Below, piece after piece: positions 24,341 to 33,901 of a stretch of DNA of 64,000 nucleotides (position 1 is the stretch's first letter; every line of letters begins with the position of its first letter). Source of the DNA: Aestuariivita sp049276915 (GTDB lineage Bacteria > Pseudomonadota > Alphaproteobacteria > Rhodobacterales > Rhodobacteraceae); contig NZ_JBASXK010000134.1 in assembly GCF_049276915.1 (NCBI RefSeq), forward strand, positions 12,973-76,972, written 5' to 3'. Below the pieces are notes generated by a model. It made no database searches. It was not told where the DNA came from and saw only the letters and a list, made by a program, of their open reading frames with translations. The position numbers and the translations under genes were made by a program.

Positions 24341-24787
24341 ATGATTCAAGAGTTCAAGGATTTTATCGCCAAAGGCAATGTCATGGACATGGCCGTCGGC
24401 ATCATCATCGGTGCGGCCTTCACCGCGATCGTCACATCTCTGGTGGGTGACCTGATCAACCCGTTGATCGGACTGGTCAGCGGCGGCGTCGATTTCACCA
24501 ATAACTATGCTGTTCTTGGTGGCGAAGTGCCTGCTGGAGCCAGCCTGGACGCCGCGCGCGAAGCGGGAGCGTCGATCTTTGCGTATGGGGCGTTCATCAT
24601 GGCTGTGATCAACTTTCTGATCATCGCATTCGTGGTGTTCATGCTCGTCAAGATGGTTAACCGCGTGAAAGACGCGGCCCTGGCCAAGGAAGAAGCCGCC
24701 GCCGCCCCAGAAGCACCCGCCGGCCCGACCGAGCTGGATATCCTGATGGAAATCCGCGATGCGATGCAGCGTCAGAACGCATCCTGA
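24341..24787 (+). CDS. mscL: Large-conductance mechanosensitive channel MscL
   Basis: A 148-aa channel subunit (pentamer). The N-terminal amphipathic helix MIQEFKDFIAKGNVMDMAVG is followed by TM1 (GIIIGAAFTAIVTSLVGDLI), a periplasmic loop, TM2 (FIMAVINFLIIAFVVFMLVKMV) and a cytoplasmic helix after an Ala/Pro-rich linker (EEAAAAPEAPAGPTELDILMEIRD). It releases solutes on hypo-osmotic shock. A perfect 9-bp hairpin follows the gene. Confidence 0.97.
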   Translation: MIQEFKDFIAKGNVMDMAVGIIIGAAFTAIVTSLVGDLINPLIGLVSGGVDFTNNYAVLGGEVPAGASLDAAREAGASIFAYGAFIMAVINFLIIAFVVFMLVKMVNRVKDAALAKEEAAAAPEAPAGPTELDILMEIRDAMQRQNAS

Positions 24788-24793
24788 TCGCTT

Positions 24794-24819
24794 GAAGGCC
24801 CGTGGATGCGCGGGCCTTC
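24794..24819 (+). terminator. Hairpin terminator after mscL
   Basis: GAAGGCCCG-tggatgcg-CGGGCCTTC, a perfect 9-bp stem 7 nt after the mscL stop. There is no real U-tract, so termination efficiency is uncertain. Confidence 0.6.
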
Positions 24820-24890
24820 TGTGACCTGACCTATCCGGTCTGAGCCGCGCGCAGATGCGCCGCGCCGCGCCGGTGTGACCGTCCCTTTTG

Positions 24891-26009
24891 TCAGGCCTTC
24901 AGGGCCAGAGTGGGTGACATCACGTCAATGCCAAGCGCCTTGCCGACCGCATAATAGGTCAGCTTTCCGGCATGTACGTTCAGACCGTTCAGAAGATGCG
25001 GATCTGCCTCGCAGGCCGCACGCCAGCCCTTGTCAGCCAGAGCCAGCATGAAGGGCATCGTCGCATTGCCCAAAGCAATGGTCGAGGTGCGCGCCACGGC
25101 CCCCGGCATGTTGGCCACGCAATAATGCATGATCCCATCCACCTCATAGATCGGATCGGCATGGGTGGTGGCGCGCGATGTCTCAAAGCAGCCGCCCTGA
25201 TCAATCGCCACATCCACAAGCGCGGCCCCGGGCTTCATGTCCGCAAACTGCGCCCGTTTCACCAGCTTTGGCGCTTCGGCACCGGGGATCAGCACGGCAC
25301 CAATGACCATATCGGCACTTCCCAGATGTTCCGCCAGCAACCCGGCCGAGGAATAGCCCGTGCGGAACTGTTGTCCGAACACATCGTCAAGATAGCGCAA
25401 GCGGGGCAGGGACCGGTCTAGAACGGCTACCTCAGCGCCCATGCCTGCCGCGATGCGCGCCGCATGGGTGCCGACCACACCGCCGCCGATCACCAGAACG
25501 CGGGCCGGGCCAACGCCGGGTACGCCGCCCATCAGAACGCCGCGCCCGCCATTGGCCTTTTGCAGCGTCCAGGCACCGACCTGCGGGGCAAGGCGGCCGG
25601 CAACCTCGGACATGGGCGCAAGAAGGGGCAGGCCGCCCTGCGCGTCGGTCACGGTTTCATAGGCAATCGCCGTGCAACCCGAGGCGATCAGGTCGCGGGT
25701 CTGCTCGGGGTCGGGGGCCAGGTGGAGATAGGTGAACAGGACCTGCCCCTCGCGCAGCATCTTGCGTTCAACGGACTGAGGCTCTTTCACCTTCACGATC
25801 ATATCCGCGCTGGCAAAGATTTCCGCAGCCGTGTCGATGATCCGGGCACCAGCCTCGACATAGGCGGCATCGTCAAAGCCCGCCCCTGCCCCGGCACCGG
25901 CCTGAACAAGAACGGTATGGCCATGTGCGGTGGCTTCGCGGGCGGCGTTGGGTGTCAGGCCGACGCGGAACTCCTGGGGTTTGATCTCTGTGGGGCAACC
26001 GATTTTCAT
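24891..26009 (-). CDS. ald: Alanine dehydrogenase
   Basis: A 372-aa NAD-dependent enzyme interconverting L-alanine and pyruvate + ammonia. The start MKIGCPTEIKPQEFRVGLTP is the family N-terminus; a longer open frame upstream is rejected. Visible are FTYLHLAPD, the nucleotide-binding VLVIGGGVVGTHAARIA and MPGAVARTSTIALGNAT. An Lrp/AsnC-type gene is divergent 136 bp away, the classic ald-aldR arrangement. Confidence 0.97.
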   Translation of the reverse strand: MKIGCPTEIKPQEFRVGLTPNAAREATAHGHTVLVQAGAGAGAGFDDAAYVEAGARIIDTAAEIFASADMIVKVKEPQSVERKMLREGQVLFTYLHLAPDPEQTRDLIASGCTAIAYETVTDAQGGLPLLAPMSEVAGRLAPQVGAWTLQKANGGRGVLMGGVPGVGPARVLVIGGGVVGTHAARIAAGMGAEVAVLDRSLPRLRYLDDVFGQQFRTGYSSAGLLAEHLGSADMVIGAVLIPGAEAPKLVKRAQFADMKPGAALVDVAIDQGGCFETSRATTHADPIYEVDGIMHYCVANMPGAVARTSTIALGNATMPFMLALADKGWRAACEADPHLLNGLNVHAGKLTYYAVGKALGIDVMSPTLALKA

Positions 26010-26052
26010 GACGCATGTCCTCCTTGGGCTGGCCCCAGCATGGCGAAATGAA

Positions 26053-26078
26053 TGTGCAATGTGCTTGATATTGTGCAC
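26053..26078. promoter_or_regulatory. Candidate Lrp/AldR operator between ald and the Lrp gene
   Basis: AT-rich stretch with GTGCA (26054-26058) and TGCAC (26074-26078) as an inverted pair and three TGTGC motifs in 24 bp. Its central position between divergent ald and lrp genes fits an autoregulated operator, but the motif is not a textbook Lrp consensus. Confidence 0.35.
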
Positions 26079-26145
26079 TGCAGAAGGTTGACATATTGAA
26101 AGAAAATTCGAAGTTTCTGCATTTGAACGCAAAGGATGTGCGCGT

Positions 26146-26604
26146 ATGAGCCTTGATGCCATAGATCGTCGGATTCTGGCTGCTCTGCAGAAAAGCGGGC
26201 GGATGTCCAATGCCGAGCTGTCCGATCAGGTGAACCTCTCCCCCTCGGCCTGCCATCGGCGCGTGCAGCGGCTCGAGGCGGATGGCTATATTCGCGACTA
26301 TGTGGCGCTGCTGGATGCGCGCAAGATGCGGGTGCCGACAACCGTTTTCGTCGAGATCACGTTGCAGGGTCAGACCGACGAAGTTCTGGATGCCTTCGAA
26401 AAGGCAGTGGCACGGATACCGGATGTTCTGGAATGTCACCTCATGGCGGGGGCGGCGGATTACATTCTGAAGATCGTGGCCGAGAATACCGATGATTTCG
26501 CCCGCATCCATCGCCAGCACCTGTCGCGCCTGCCCGGTGTGGCCCAGATGCAGTCGTCCTTTGCCTTGCGCACGGTATTCAAGACCACGGCCCTGCCGGT
26601 CTGA
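26146..26604 (+). CDS. Lrp/AsnC-family regulator, probable AldR
   Basis: A 152-aa regulator with an N-terminal helix-turn-helix (AIDRRILAALQKSGRMSNAELSDQVNLS...CHRRVQRLEADGYI) and a C-terminal RAM/ligand-binding domain (CHLMAGAADYILKIV). Family members bind amino acids and form octamers. Divergent position next to ald suggests it activates ald in response to L-alanine; that role is inference from context. Confidence 0.92.
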   Translation: MSLDAIDRRILAALQKSGRMSNAELSDQVNLSPSACHRRVQRLEADGYIRDYVALLDARKMRVPTTVFVEITLQGQTDEVLDAFEKAVARIPDVLECHLMAGAADYILKIVAENTDDFARIHRQHLSRLPGVAQMQSSFALRTVFKTTALPV

Positions 26605-26671
26605 GCGCCGCCTGCCGCCCGGATCGCTTTACCGGCTTGCACAGTCCGGCCGCGTCAACGAATGTCCGGGC

Positions 26672-28264
26672 ATGGATTGGGATTACATCATCGTCGGTGC
26701 GGGCAGCGCGGGCTGCGTTCTGGCCAAGCGGTTGGGAGAAGCGGGGCACAAGGTGCTGCTGCTCGAATTTGGCGGCGCGGACCGGTATCATTGGGTGCAT
26801 ATCCCGATGGGCTATCTCTATTGCATCGGCAATCCGCGCACCGACTGGATGTTTCGCACCACGGCCCAATCGGGTCTGAACGGGCGCTCTCTGCTCTATC
26901 CGCGCGGCAAGGTTCTGGGTGGGTGCTCGTCGATCAACGGGATGCTCTATATCAGGGGGCAGGCGGCGGATTACGACGGGTGGCGGCAGATGGGTCTGAC
27001 CGGCTGGGGCTGGGACGACGTGCTGCCCTATTTCATGAAGTCCGAGGATTACGTCGACGGCCCATCCGAGATGCATGGTGCCGGAGGTGAGTGGCGCGTG
27101 GACAACCAGCGCCTGCACTGGGACGTTCTGGACCATTGGGCAGATGCCGCACAGGCCTGGGGTCTGCCCGCAACCAGGGATTTCAACACCGGCGACAACG
27201 AGGGTGTCGGATATTTCCGTGTGAACCAGAAGAACGGCTGGCGGATGAACACCGCCAAGGCGTTCTTGCGCACGGCCAGGGCACCGGGTCTCAAGGTCGA
27301 AACACAGGCCCTGGCCCGTCGGGTGATCATCGAGCAAGGCCGCGCGGTCGGGGTCGAATATGACCACGTCGGGAACAACCGCAAGACGGCGCGGGCAAGA
27401 CGCGAGGTGATCCTCTGCGCCGGAGCGATCGGCAGCCCGCAACTGCTGCAGCTCTCCGGGATCGGCGATCCAGAACATCTGCGGGATCTGGGTATCGACG
27501 TGATCCGTGACTGTCCCGCCATCGGCCAGAACCTGCAGGATCATCTGCAACTGCGCTGCGCGTGGCGCCTGACGGGGGCAAAGACGCTCAACACCCTGGC
27601 GAATTCCTTCTGGGGCAAGGCGCGCATCGGATTGGAATACGCGCTGACGCGCTCGGGGCCGATGTCGATGTCACCCTCGCAGCTGGGGGCCTTTGCGCGC
27701 TCGTCTCAGGATGTCGACACGCCGGATCTGCAATATCATGTTCAGCCGCTGTCGCTGGATGCCTTCGGCCAGCCGCTGCATGATTTTCCCGCCATCACCG
27801 CCAGTGTGTGCAACCTGCGCCCGCAAAGCCGTGGGTCAGTGCGCATCACGTCGCGCGACCCGCGCGAGGCCCCCGACATTTCTCCGAACTACCTCGAACA
27901 TCCCGCCGACCGCCGTGTCGCGGTTCAGGCCATCCGTCAGGCCCGCGCGATCATGGCGCAAGGCGCGATGCAGCGCTACGCCCCGCAAGAGATCCTGCCC
28001 GGCCCGGTGGGAGACAGCGACGAGGCGCTGACGCAGGCCGCAGGAGATATCGGCACGACGATCTTCCATCCGACCTGCACAGTGCGGATGGGCATGGATG
28101 ATGGCGCTCCGCTGGACGCTGCCTTGCGACTGAAGGGGCTGGGCGGGCTGCGCGTGGTTGATGCAAGCGTGATGCCGCGCATCACCAGCGGCAACACCAA
28201 CTCACCGACGATCATGATTGCCGAAAAGGCCTCGGACATGATCCTTGAGGATGCGCGCGGCTAG
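26672..28264 (+). CDS. GMC-family FAD oxidoreductase, second copy
   Basis: A 530-aa GMC oxidoreductase starting MDWDYIIVGAGSAGCVLAKRL (a longer open frame reaching into the Lrp gene is rejected). FAD motif VGAGSAG at residues 8-14, GMC signature GKVLGGCSSINGMLYIRGQ, catalytic TIFHPTCTVRMG and SGNTNSPTIMIAEK. In place of the usual HPxGTCxMG it has HPTCTVRMG, seen in other choline-dehydrogenase-like alphaproteobacterial enzymes. Substrate unknown. It is clearly a paralogue, not a recent duplicate, of the gene at 22518. Confidence 0.9.
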   Translation: MDWDYIIVGAGSAGCVLAKRLGEAGHKVLLLEFGGADRYHWVHIPMGYLYCIGNPRTDWMFRTTAQSGLNGRSLLYPRGKVLGGCSSINGMLYIRGQAADYDGWRQMGLTGWGWDDVLPYFMKSEDYVDGPSEMHGAGGEWRVDNQRLHWDVLDHWADAAQAWGLPATRDFNTGDNEGVGYFRVNQKNGWRMNTAKAFLRTARAPGLKVETQALARRVIIEQGRAVGVEYDHVGNNRKTARARREVILCAGAIGSPQLLQLSGIGDPEHLRDLGIDVIRDCPAIGQNLQDHLQLRCAWRLTGAKTLNTLANSFWGKARIGLEYALTRSGPMSMSPSQLGAFARSSQDVDTPDLQYHVQPLSLDAFGQPLHDFPAITASVCNLRPQSRGSVRITSRDPREAPDISPNYLEHPADRRVAVQAIRQARAIMAQGAMQRYAPQEILPGPVGDSDEALTQAAGDIGTTIFHPTCTVRMGMDDGAPLDAALRLKGLGGLRVVDASVMPRITSGNTNSPTIMIAEKASDMILEDARG

Positions 28265-28432
28265 CATGCTTGCCACGCTCGCCGGTGCGCGCTGAACCGC
28301 GCCAGAGCGCAACCCTGCCCCTCACCGCTTGGCAATAAACCCGTGTCGCATTCGCACTTTGCGTGCCGCGCGTTGAGTGGACCGGCAATCAAAGCCGCGT
28401 AAGAGTGCCCCCGAAGTATCTGGCGACCCAAT

Positions 28433-29692
28433 ATGTTTGAACGTCGTATCCCCGAATGGCTGCGCCATGCGCCCGCCCCCTCTGTAAGGGGTTTTGCCAC
28501 TATGGCCGGGTTCGAAGCGATCACCCGGGGGATGCTGATTTCGGTCTTTCCCGTCGCCATGTACCAAGCGCTTCAGGACGCCGCCCGGATCAGTTTCATC
28601 TATTTCATCATCGGCATCCTGTCCCTGATCACCGGATTGCTGATCCCGTTTCTGGCGCGCTATGTGCCCCGGCGCTGGCTTTATTCGTTCGGCGCTTTGG
28701 GATTTGTCACCGGCTGCACATGCGCCATGATCGGAACCCCCGAAACGCTGGTTCTGGCGCTGCTGTTGAACTCGATGGCGACGGTGACCACCTTCGTGTG
28801 TTTCAACGCCTATGTTCTGGACTACATCGCCCGGATCGAACTGGGGAAATGCGAAACCCTGCGCATGGTCTATTCGGCGGCGGGCTGGACGGTCGGCCCG
28901 GTTCTGGGCGTGTCTCTCTGGACCTGGTGGCCCCCGGCCCCGTTTCTCGTCTCGGCCTTTTCAGCGGCGATCATGCTTGTCGTGTTCCTCTATCTGCGGC
29001 TTGGCAATGGCAAGCTGATCACGCGGGCCAAGGCACCTCCGCCCAATCCGATTGCCTTTCTGGGCCGGTTCTTCCAGCAACCGCGGCTGGTGGCGGGCTG
29101 GCTGTTTGCGGTGATCCGGTCTTGCGGGTGGTGGGCCTATGTCGTCTATCTGCCGATCTTCGCCGTTGAAAACGGCTTTGGCGAACAACTGGGCGGCGTG
29201 TTGTTGTCGATCACCAACGCGGCCTTGTTCCTGTCGCCGGTGATGTTGCGCTTCATTCAGGCCAGTTCGATCCGCTATTCGGTCAGGATCGGCTTTCTGG
29301 CCTGCGCCGTCCTGTTCACCTTCGCCGGTGTCGGAGAGATTGCGCCATGGCCTGCGATTGCCGCTTTGTTTGTCGCAAGCTTCTTTCTGATCCTGCTGGA
29401 TATCTGTGGCGGGCTGCCGTTTCTGATGGCGGTGAAACCCTCCGAGCGTACCGAGATGTCGGCGATCTATTCCTCGTTCCGCGATGTTTCCGGGATCGCC
29501 ACACCGGGGATCGCATGGCTGGTTCTGCTGGTCGCGCCGATCTCGGGCATCTTTGCCGCCACCGGGGTCGCCTGTCTTCTGGCCTGGGGGCTTGCGGGGC
29601 AACTGCATCCGCGTCTGGGGGCGTCACGCCTGAAACCGCTCGATGCTGACCCGGACCCAATGGCAAACCTGGCCAAAACCGCAGAAAGCTGA
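28433..29692 (+). CDS. MFS transporter
   Basis: A 419-aa polytopic protein with about 12 hydrophobic segments, starting MFERRIPEWLRHAPAPSVRG. A typical loop-2/3 motif appears as FLARYVPRRWLYSFGALG. No substrate can be assigned. It lies 95 bp upstream of the acyl-CoA synthetase on the same strand and could be co-expressed with it, which would fit uptake of a carboxylic acid, but this is speculation. Confidence 0.82.
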   Translation: MFERRIPEWLRHAPAPSVRGFATMAGFEAITRGMLISVFPVAMYQALQDAARISFIYFIIGILSLITGLLIPFLARYVPRRWLYSFGALGFVTGCTCAMIGTPETLVLALLLNSMATVTTFVCFNAYVLDYIARIELGKCETLRMVYSAAGWTVGPVLGVSLWTWWPPAPFLVSAFSAAIMLVVFLYLRLGNGKLITRAKAPPPNPIAFLGRFFQQPRLVAGWLFAVIRSCGWWAYVVYLPIFAVENGFGEQLGGVLLSITNAALFLSPVMLRFIQASSIRYSVRIGFLACAVLFTFAGVGEIAPWPAIAALFVASFFLILLDICGGLPFLMAVKPSERTEMSAIYSSFRDVSGIATPGIAWLVLLVAPISGIFAATGVACLLAWGLAGQLHPRLGASRLKPLDADPDPMANLAKTAES

Positions 29693-29787
29693 CAGGCAAT
29701 CGCGGCACCGGTCGCGCAGTTGACAGCCCAAGGCGGAACGCTCCTATATCGACATTGAGACAGGACAATCGCGAAAGGGTCTTCTCC

Positions 29788-31347
29788 ATGCAGATATCCG
29801 CCATGCTCAGACGGGCCGCTCAGATAAATCCGAACGGGGTCGCAACGATCTTTCAGGATCGCCAGCAAAGCTGGAGCCAGATGCTGGACCGGGTTGCGCG
29901 GCTGGCAGGCGCACTTCAGGCACTTGGAATGAAGCCGGGGGATCGCGTGGCCTTGCTGTCGCTGAATTCCGACCGGTTCATCGAGTATTTCTTTGCGGTC
30001 GTCTGGGGCGGCGGTGCGATGATGCCGATGAACATTCGCTGGGCAGCGCCGGAATGCGCCTATGCGCTCAGCGATGCCGGAGCAGAGATCCTGATCGTGG
30101 ATGAGGCCTTCAAGGGCATTGCACTTGACGTGAAATCTCAGGTCGCGGGGCTGAAAACGCTGATCTATTGCGGTGATGGAGACACGCCCGAAGCCATGCT
30201 GAATTACGAAGAGATTCTGGCCGCCGCCGAGGGGGTCGAGGATGCAGGGCGCGGTGGCGATGATCTGGCGGGCATCTTTTACACCGGCGGGACCACGGGC
30301 TTTCCCAAGGGCGTGATGCTGTCGCATACGAATTTCTATGTCGGCGGGATTTCCAATGCGCATGAGCTGAACATGAAGGACGGCGAGATCTATCTGCACG
30401 CCGCCCCGATGTTCCATATCGCGGATCTGATCTGGTTCAGTGCGATCACCTTCATGGCAGGTACCCATGTGGTGATCCCGATGTTCACGCCTGATGGGAC
30501 GCTGGCCGCGATCGAGTCCCATCGCCCGCGCCAGACCTTGCTGGTGCCGGTCATGTTGCAAATGGTGTTGCAGAGCGACAAGCTGGCCAGCACCGATATC
30601 TCGTCCTTGCGCCAGATTGCCTATGGTGCCTCCCCGGTCACCGAAGCGGTATTGATCGATGCGTTCGAGAAATTCCCCAACGTCTCGTTCATTCAGGCCT
30701 TCGGGCAGACCGAGCTGAGCCCGGTCGCGACCTTCCTGCCCACGGATTATCATGTTCTGGACGGGCCAAAGGCAGGCAAGCTGCGCGCCGCAGGGCGACC
30801 GACGCGGGTCTGTGAGATCCGCGTGGTCGACGAAAACTGCGTCGAGCTGCCGCGCGGTGAGGTTGGCCAGATCGCAGTCAAGGGGCCGATCACGATGCTG
30901 GGCTATTGGAACAAGCCCGAGGCGACGGCCGAGACGATCCGCAACGGTTGGGTTCTGACCGGCGATGCAGGCTACATGGACGCGGACGGGTTTGTTTTTC
31001 TGATGGACCGGGTGAAGGACATGATCGTGTCGGGCGGAGAGAATGTCTATTCCGCCGAGGTCGAGAATGCGATTGGTCAACACCCCGCCGTGGCAACCAG
31101 CGCGGTCATCGGCATTCCAAGCGATCAATGGGGCGAAAGCGTGCACGCCATCGTCATCCTGCACCCCGGTGCCGAGGTGACGGCCGAGGCGTTGCAGGCG
31201 CATTGTCACACGCTGATCGCAGGTTACAAATGCCCGCGCAGCATCGAGTTTCGCACCCAGCCATTCCCGCTGTCAGGGGCGAACAAGGTGCTCAAGACCG
31301 AATTGCGCAAACCGTTCTGGGAGGGGCAGTCGCGCCAGATTTCCTAG
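29788..31347 (+). CDS. Acyl-CoA synthetase (AMP-forming, long-chain fatty acid-CoA ligase type)
   Basis: A 519-aa ANL-superfamily enzyme; ATG at 29788 is preferred over an in-frame start at 29755. The P-loop FYTGGTTGFPKG is at residues 164-175, followed by QAFGQTELSP, the TGDAGYMDADGF core hinge region and the C-terminal catalytic lysine region GANKVLKTELRKP. It activates a carboxylic acid through an acyl-adenylate to the CoA ester in the cytosol. Chain length cannot be told from sequence. Confidence 0.92.
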   Translation: MQISAMLRRAAQINPNGVATIFQDRQQSWSQMLDRVARLAGALQALGMKPGDRVALLSLNSDRFIEYFFAVVWGGGAMMPMNIRWAAPECAYALSDAGAEILIVDEAFKGIALDVKSQVAGLKTLIYCGDGDTPEAMLNYEEILAAAEGVEDAGRGGDDLAGIFYTGGTTGFPKGVMLSHTNFYVGGISNAHELNMKDGEIYLHAAPMFHIADLIWFSAITFMAGTHVVIPMFTPDGTLAAIESHRPRQTLLVPVMLQMVLQSDKLASTDISSLRQIAYGASPVTEAVLIDAFEKFPNVSFIQAFGQTELSPVATFLPTDYHVLDGPKAGKLRAAGRPTRVCEIRVVDENCVELPRGEVGQIAVKGPITMLGYWNKPEATAETIRNGWVLTGDAGYMDADGFVFLMDRVKDMIVSGGENVYSAEVENAIGQHPAVATSAVIGIPSDQWGESVHAIVILHPGAEVTAEALQAHCHTLIAGYKCPRSIEFRTQPFPLSGANKVLKTELRKPFWEGQSRQIS

Positions 31348-31361
31348 GTCTTGGCCCTCAA

Positions 31362-31391
31362 CACCCGCGATTTTTGGAAAAATCGCAGGTG
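31362..31391. terminator. Bidirectional hairpin between acyl-CoA synthetase and yghU
   Basis: CACC-c-GCGATTTTT-gg-AAAAATCGC-a-GGTG: a 13-bp interrupted stem containing T5/A5 runs, between two convergent genes. A second stem, GGGCGGT...ACCGCCC (31399-31423), follows. Together they probably stop transcription from both sides. Confidence 0.55.
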
Positions 31392-31433
31392 CAGGGGAGG
31401 GCGGTCATCCGGGAAAACCGCCCGGATCCGGTG

Positions 31434-32306
31434 TCAGGATGCGTCGCCTTCCAGCTTGTCTTGCGTGCGGGTCTCAAAGTCCGACGCGTCATGGCGCTCG
31501 CGCAGCTGCGTGTGCAACTCGCCAAAGGCACGGTTCACCATCCGGCCCCGGCTGACGGCGGGGCGGGCATCGATCTCCTTGGCCCAGCGCATGACATTCT
31601 CATAGCTTTTCACGTCAAGGAATTCGGCCGCCTCATAAAGACGACCCAGCACCAGCTGGCCATACCAGGCCCAGATCGCCATATCCGCGATCGAATATTC
31701 ATCCCCAGCCATCATCCGGTTTTCGGCCAGGTGCCGGTCAAGAACGTCAAGCTGGCGCTTGGTTTCCATCGCAAAGCGGTTGATCGGATACTCCCATTTT
31801 TCCGGAGCATAGGCATAGAAATGACCAAAGCCGCCGCCCAGATAGGGCGCGCTGCCCATCTGCCAGAACAACCAGTTCATGCATTCGGTGCGCGCCGGTT
31901 GATCTACAGGCAGGAAGGCTCCGAACTTCTCGGCCAGATAAAGCAGGATCGAACCGCTTTCGAACACGCGGGTGGGCGGCGTGGTCGAATGATCCATCAA
32001 CGCCGGGATCTTGGAGTTTGGATTGGCCGCCACAAACCCCGAGCCGAACTGATCTCCATCGCCAATATTGATCAGCCAGGCGTCGTATTCCGCGCCGCCA
32101 TGTCCCAGCGCCAGAAGCTCTTCCAGCATCACGGTCACCTTGACCCCGTTGGGCGTGGCCAGCGAATAAAGCTGAAGTGGGTGTTTGCCGACCGACAGCT
32201 CTTTCTCGCTGGTCGCGCCCGCAATGGGACGGTTGATCGAGGCGAACCTGCCGCCGCTGCTTTGATCCCATGTCCAGACTTTGGGGGGCGTGTATGTATC
32301 GCTCAT
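31434..32306 (-). CDS. yghU: Glutathione S-transferase, YghU/disulfide-bond-oxidoreductase type
   Basis: A 290-aa GST of the Nu/YghU group, starting MSDTYTPPKVWTWDQSSGGRFASINRPIAG, where the long N-terminal extension with INRPIAGAT is typical of YghU. The thioredoxin-like domain (LYSLATPNGVKVTVMLEELL, SKIPALMD, FESGSILLYLAEK) is followed by an all-helical domain. Members have glutathione-dependent disulfide reductase activity. The ATG at 32306 is chosen over an open upstream extension because of the conserved N-terminus. Confidence 0.93.
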   Translation of the reverse strand: MSDTYTPPKVWTWDQSSGGRFASINRPIAGATSEKELSVGKHPLQLYSLATPNGVKVTVMLEELLALGHGGAEYDAWLINIGDGDQFGSGFVAANPNSKIPALMDHSTTPPTRVFESGSILLYLAEKFGAFLPVDQPARTECMNWLFWQMGSAPYLGGGFGHFYAYAPEKWEYPINRFAMETKRQLDVLDRHLAENRMMAGDEYSIADMAIWAWYGQLVLGRLYEAAEFLDVKSYENVMRWAKEIDARPAVSRGRMVNRAFGELHTQLRERHDASDFETRTQDKLEGDAS

Positions 32307-32586
32307 TTTGGTGTTCCTTAAGGGCTTGCGTTGGATGGCAACATAAAGCCTTGCGCCGGGAAGTGTAGGCGTGACGACGCGGGACAATCCTTTCGGGCAG
32401 AAAAATGCGACAGTCACCGGCTGCACAGAAGCCCGGCCAAGCCTGTTTGCGCGAAACCGCATCAGACGCAATGGCGTGTTCGGGGCCAAAGCAGGTGTCG
32501 CAGTGCCTGGCTGATCTGGGTCAGCGCCATCCAAGCCGGGCCTGCTATTGTAGCTGACCTTACAACAATAAAAATCGGAGGAACTG

Positions 32587-32871
32587 ATGACTTATTCGAG
32601 TATCTCGAATTGGACCACGACTGAGTGGAATGATGAACTGGAAGCTATCGCGCGAGACAAGTTCGTCCCGCTCATCATGGGTGTCGGTGCTTCGCGGGTG
32701 CAGATGGTCCGTACGGGCGGCCACAGCTTCAGCGTCATAACCGAATACGCGGACGAAGCCGCTGCAAATGCGGCCCAAGACAGGATCGCGGAAATCCGGG
32801 CCAAGGCGGCTGACGATTTGCCCATGACCATGAGTTCCACTGCCGCCGGCGGCGTATTCGCGCAGGGCTGA
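32587..32871 (+). CDS. Small uncharacterised protein, possibly DUF6854-type dimeric alpha/beta barrel
   Basis: A 94-aa cytosolic protein starting MTYSSISNWTTTEWNDELEAIARDKFVPLIMG. CGGAGGAACTG just upstream gives a strong ribosome binding site. Alternating strands and helices suggest a ferredoxin-like/ABM fold; VQMVRTGGHSFSVITEYAD would be the central hairpin. I recall similar sequences under DUF6854 in marine alphaproteobacteria but cannot verify it. No function is assignable. Confidence 0.72.
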   Translation: MTYSSISNWTTTEWNDELEAIARDKFVPLIMGVGASRVQMVRTGGHSFSVITEYADEAAANAAQDRIAEIRAKAADDLPMTMSSTAAGGVFAQG

Positions 32872-33130
32872 GCGGCCAGCGATTTTCGCATGCGAAGGGC
32901 GCAAACGCCCGGTCTGCCAGCCGGACGTTTCTTGGCGCTGCCGTCAAAACCGGAGTGCAAACCCTGCGCTGTCGCGCCCTCTGGGCCAGGGTGCCGGTCA
33001 GCCAATCACCAAGCCAGGCAGGCGGGCTGGCCGTATCGACTGTTGGCGAGGTTAAGGTAGCGCCGCAGTTTGACGAAAAGCCCGGCAGAGAGGTTGAACT
33101 CTGCCAGGCCCGTTACGTCAGAAATCCAAA

Positions 33131-33745
33131 TCAGAATTGATAGGATGCACGGATCGTGAAGGTATCCGCATCCGCATCCACACCGGCTGCGTTGCCAATG
33201 TCATCAAAGCTGTGCATCAGGTATTCGCCGCTCAATATGAACTGATCTGTCAGTTTGTAGGATAGACCAAGACCCCAGAAATCGCCCGATGCACCACCCA
33301 ATGACGAGTCGAGTTCAGCATAACCGACTGTGGCATAGAGAAGCGTGTTGCCGAAATCGTAACCACCACGCAGCTTGGCGCGCCAGACGGAATCGAGTGA
33401 CCCGACCGTTACACCAGCGGCCACCAGGTCGGTGATTGTCCAATCATAGTCAAGCTCGGCACCGATCACCCAGAGGCCAAAGTCATAGTTGTAACCTGCA
33501 TGCACACCGTAGGTGTAGTCATCGCCATCGGTGCCAGTCGCAAGACTTTTGCCTGTCACGTCCAAGTATCCAAACTGACCACCCGCATAAAAACCGGTCC
33601 AGTCGCCACCGGTTCGGACGGGTGCCGCTACCGCCACAGCAGGCGCAGGTTCAACCACAGCCTCGTTCAGATTGCCGGCAAATGCCGGGGCTGTTGTCGT
33701 TACCATCGCTGTGAAAACAGCGGCTGTACTCAAAAGATTTCTCAT
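33131..33745 (-). CDS. Outer-membrane beta-barrel protein (OmpA-like/porin family)
   Basis: A 204-aa exported protein. GGAG lies 6 nt before the ATG at 33745, so an ATG two codons earlier (33751) is rejected. A signal peptide of about 23 residues ends at PAFA-GN. A Pro/Ala/Val-rich linker (VVEPAPAVAVAAPV) precedes the barrel, which starts WTGFYAGGQFGY and ends with the terminal aromatic IRASYQF needed for BAM assembly. Alternating strands predict about 8 strands, as in Omp25/OmpW-like proteins. No function beyond an outer-membrane structural or porin role is visible. Confidence 0.88.
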   Translation of the reverse strand: MRNLLSTAAVFTAMVTTTAPAFAGNLNEAVVEPAPAVAVAAPVRTGGDWTGFYAGGQFGYLDVTGKSLATGTDGDDYTYGVHAGYNYDFGLWVIGAELDYDWTITDLVAAGVTVGSLDSVWRAKLRGGYDFGNTLLYATVGYAELDSSLGGASGDFWGLGLSYKLTDQFILSGEYLMHSFDDIGNAAGVDADADTFTIRASYQF

Positions 33746-33901
33746 TTTCATCTCCGTTTGGTGGCCCCATTTCGAAAGGCGATTTGATCCTGGCTCTCGA
33801 ACGTCCAAGGCGGGGCCAGGACGTGGCTGATCTTTGAAATCAAAGCTGCAACATCTCGTGCCGTTTGCAGCGATCGAGGACAGGAATGTCGTAGGTCGCG
33901 G

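Noticed and set aside
30906..32321. 471-aa plus-strand frame spanning the acyl-CoA synthetase end and yghU
   Set aside because: Crosses two well-supported genes in another frame and strand.
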